Origin: an uncultured Bacilli bacterium
GTDB lineage: Bacteria > Bacillota_I > Bacilli_A > RF39 > UBA660
Direction: 5' to 3'
Length of the DNA stretch: 5,633 nucleotides
NCBI GenBank assembly: GCA_910584165.1
Contig: CAJTZU010000010.1
Coordinates: 1 to 5,633 of the forward strand
In this document: piece after piece, positions 5,401 to 5,633 of the stretch
Position numbering within the stretch: position 1 is the stretch's first letter
Layout: each line of letters begins with the position of its first letter
Notes under the pieces: model-generated
Told to the model about the DNA's origin: nothing
The model's input: the letters and a program-made list of their open reading frames with translations, nothing else
Database searches by the model: none
Position numbers and translations under genes: made by a program

Positions 5401-5633
5401 ATGAAAGAATTTATTATTGAAACAAGTGCTAGACATGTGCATGTCACTAAAGCAACTTTACTAAAGCTATTTGGTGATGGTGCAACCTTAGAAATTAAAA
5501 AGATGCTATCTCAGCCTGGACAATTCGCTTCTAACCAAAAGGTGAAGGTTGTTGGTCCAAAGGGTGAGTTAAATTGTTCTATCCTAGGACCAGAAAGAAG
5601 TCAGGATCAAGTAGAGGTATCCTTATCTGATGC
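5401..5633 (+). CDS. pduL: PduL-type phosphate acyltransferase (phosphotransacylase), 5' part only
   Basis: The first 77 complete codons are present and the gene continues past the window. PduL enzymes transfer an acyl group between CoA and phosphate (acetyl-CoA or propanoyl-CoA to the acyl phosphate), feeding ATP formation by an acyl kinase. The match is clear: TSARHVHVT (8-16) carries the His-x-His pair (His12, His14) used for zinc binding in the family, followed by LFG (23-25), LSQPGQFA (36-43), VGPKG (50-54) and LGPERSQDQVEVSLSDA at the end. The protein starts directly at the first domain strand, with no N-terminal amphipathic encapsulation peptide. It is therefore probably the cytosolic housekeeping form and not a microcompartment enzyme. 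No microcompartment shell genes are in the window. It has its own promoter. The symbol reflects the family; in this setting it may act as a general phosphotransacetylase. Confidence 0.9.
   Translation, partial: MKEFIIETSARHVHVTKATLLKLFGDGATLEIKKMLSQPGQFASNQKVKVVGPKGELNCSILGPERSQDQVEVSLSD

Overview
The window looks like chromosomal DNA from a low-G+C, probably endospore-forming Firmicute of the Clostridia or Erysipelotrichia type. The evidence is AT-rich codon use, strong AGGAGG-type ribosome sites, a YlbJ-family sporulation membrane protein and a PduL-type phosphotransacylase. No rRNA, tRNA, CRISPR array or insertion sequence is visible. The species cannot be named from this window.

Layout, left to right. 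Positions 1-90 are clearly richer in G+C than what follows. They carry a C8 run, a 13-bp palindrome and a possible minus-strand gene start (TTG at 14-16 behind GGAGG) that leaves the window. Positions 91-229 are very AT-rich and hold only a weak AT inverted repeat. Positions 230-3211 hold a compact minus-strand two-gene operon. Its first gene encodes an 808-residue P-loop NTPase with clear Walker A and Walker B motifs. Three bases later comes a gene for a 183-residue protein with one N-terminal membrane helix and a helical cytoplasmic body. I cannot assign either to a named family. The best reading is a two-component NTPase plus membrane-partner module of the kind found in accessory or anti-phage loci, and this is the candidate undescribed system. 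Defence is an inference from architecture, since no nuclease, protease or TIR effector domain is recognisable.

Positions 3212-3422 are the divergent intergenic region between this operon and ylbJ. It contains one exact Spo0A-type box (TTCGACA) and a second with one mismatch, 34 bp apart. Positions 3423-4238 encode the YlbJ-like protein on the plus strand, with no Shine-Dalgarno site and a TATAAT only five bases upstream of its ATG.

The right part looks like ordinary chromosome. A small three-helix membrane protein lies on the minus strand (4203-4475), convergent with and overlapping the ylbJ 3' end. A polytopic membrane protein of unknown family (4585-5316) is divergent from it across a short two-promoter region. 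The start of a pduL-like phosphate acyltransferase gene (5401 to the window end) has its own extended -10 promoter. These genes do not form one operon. The NTPase pair may be accessory DNA placed beside the sporulation gene.
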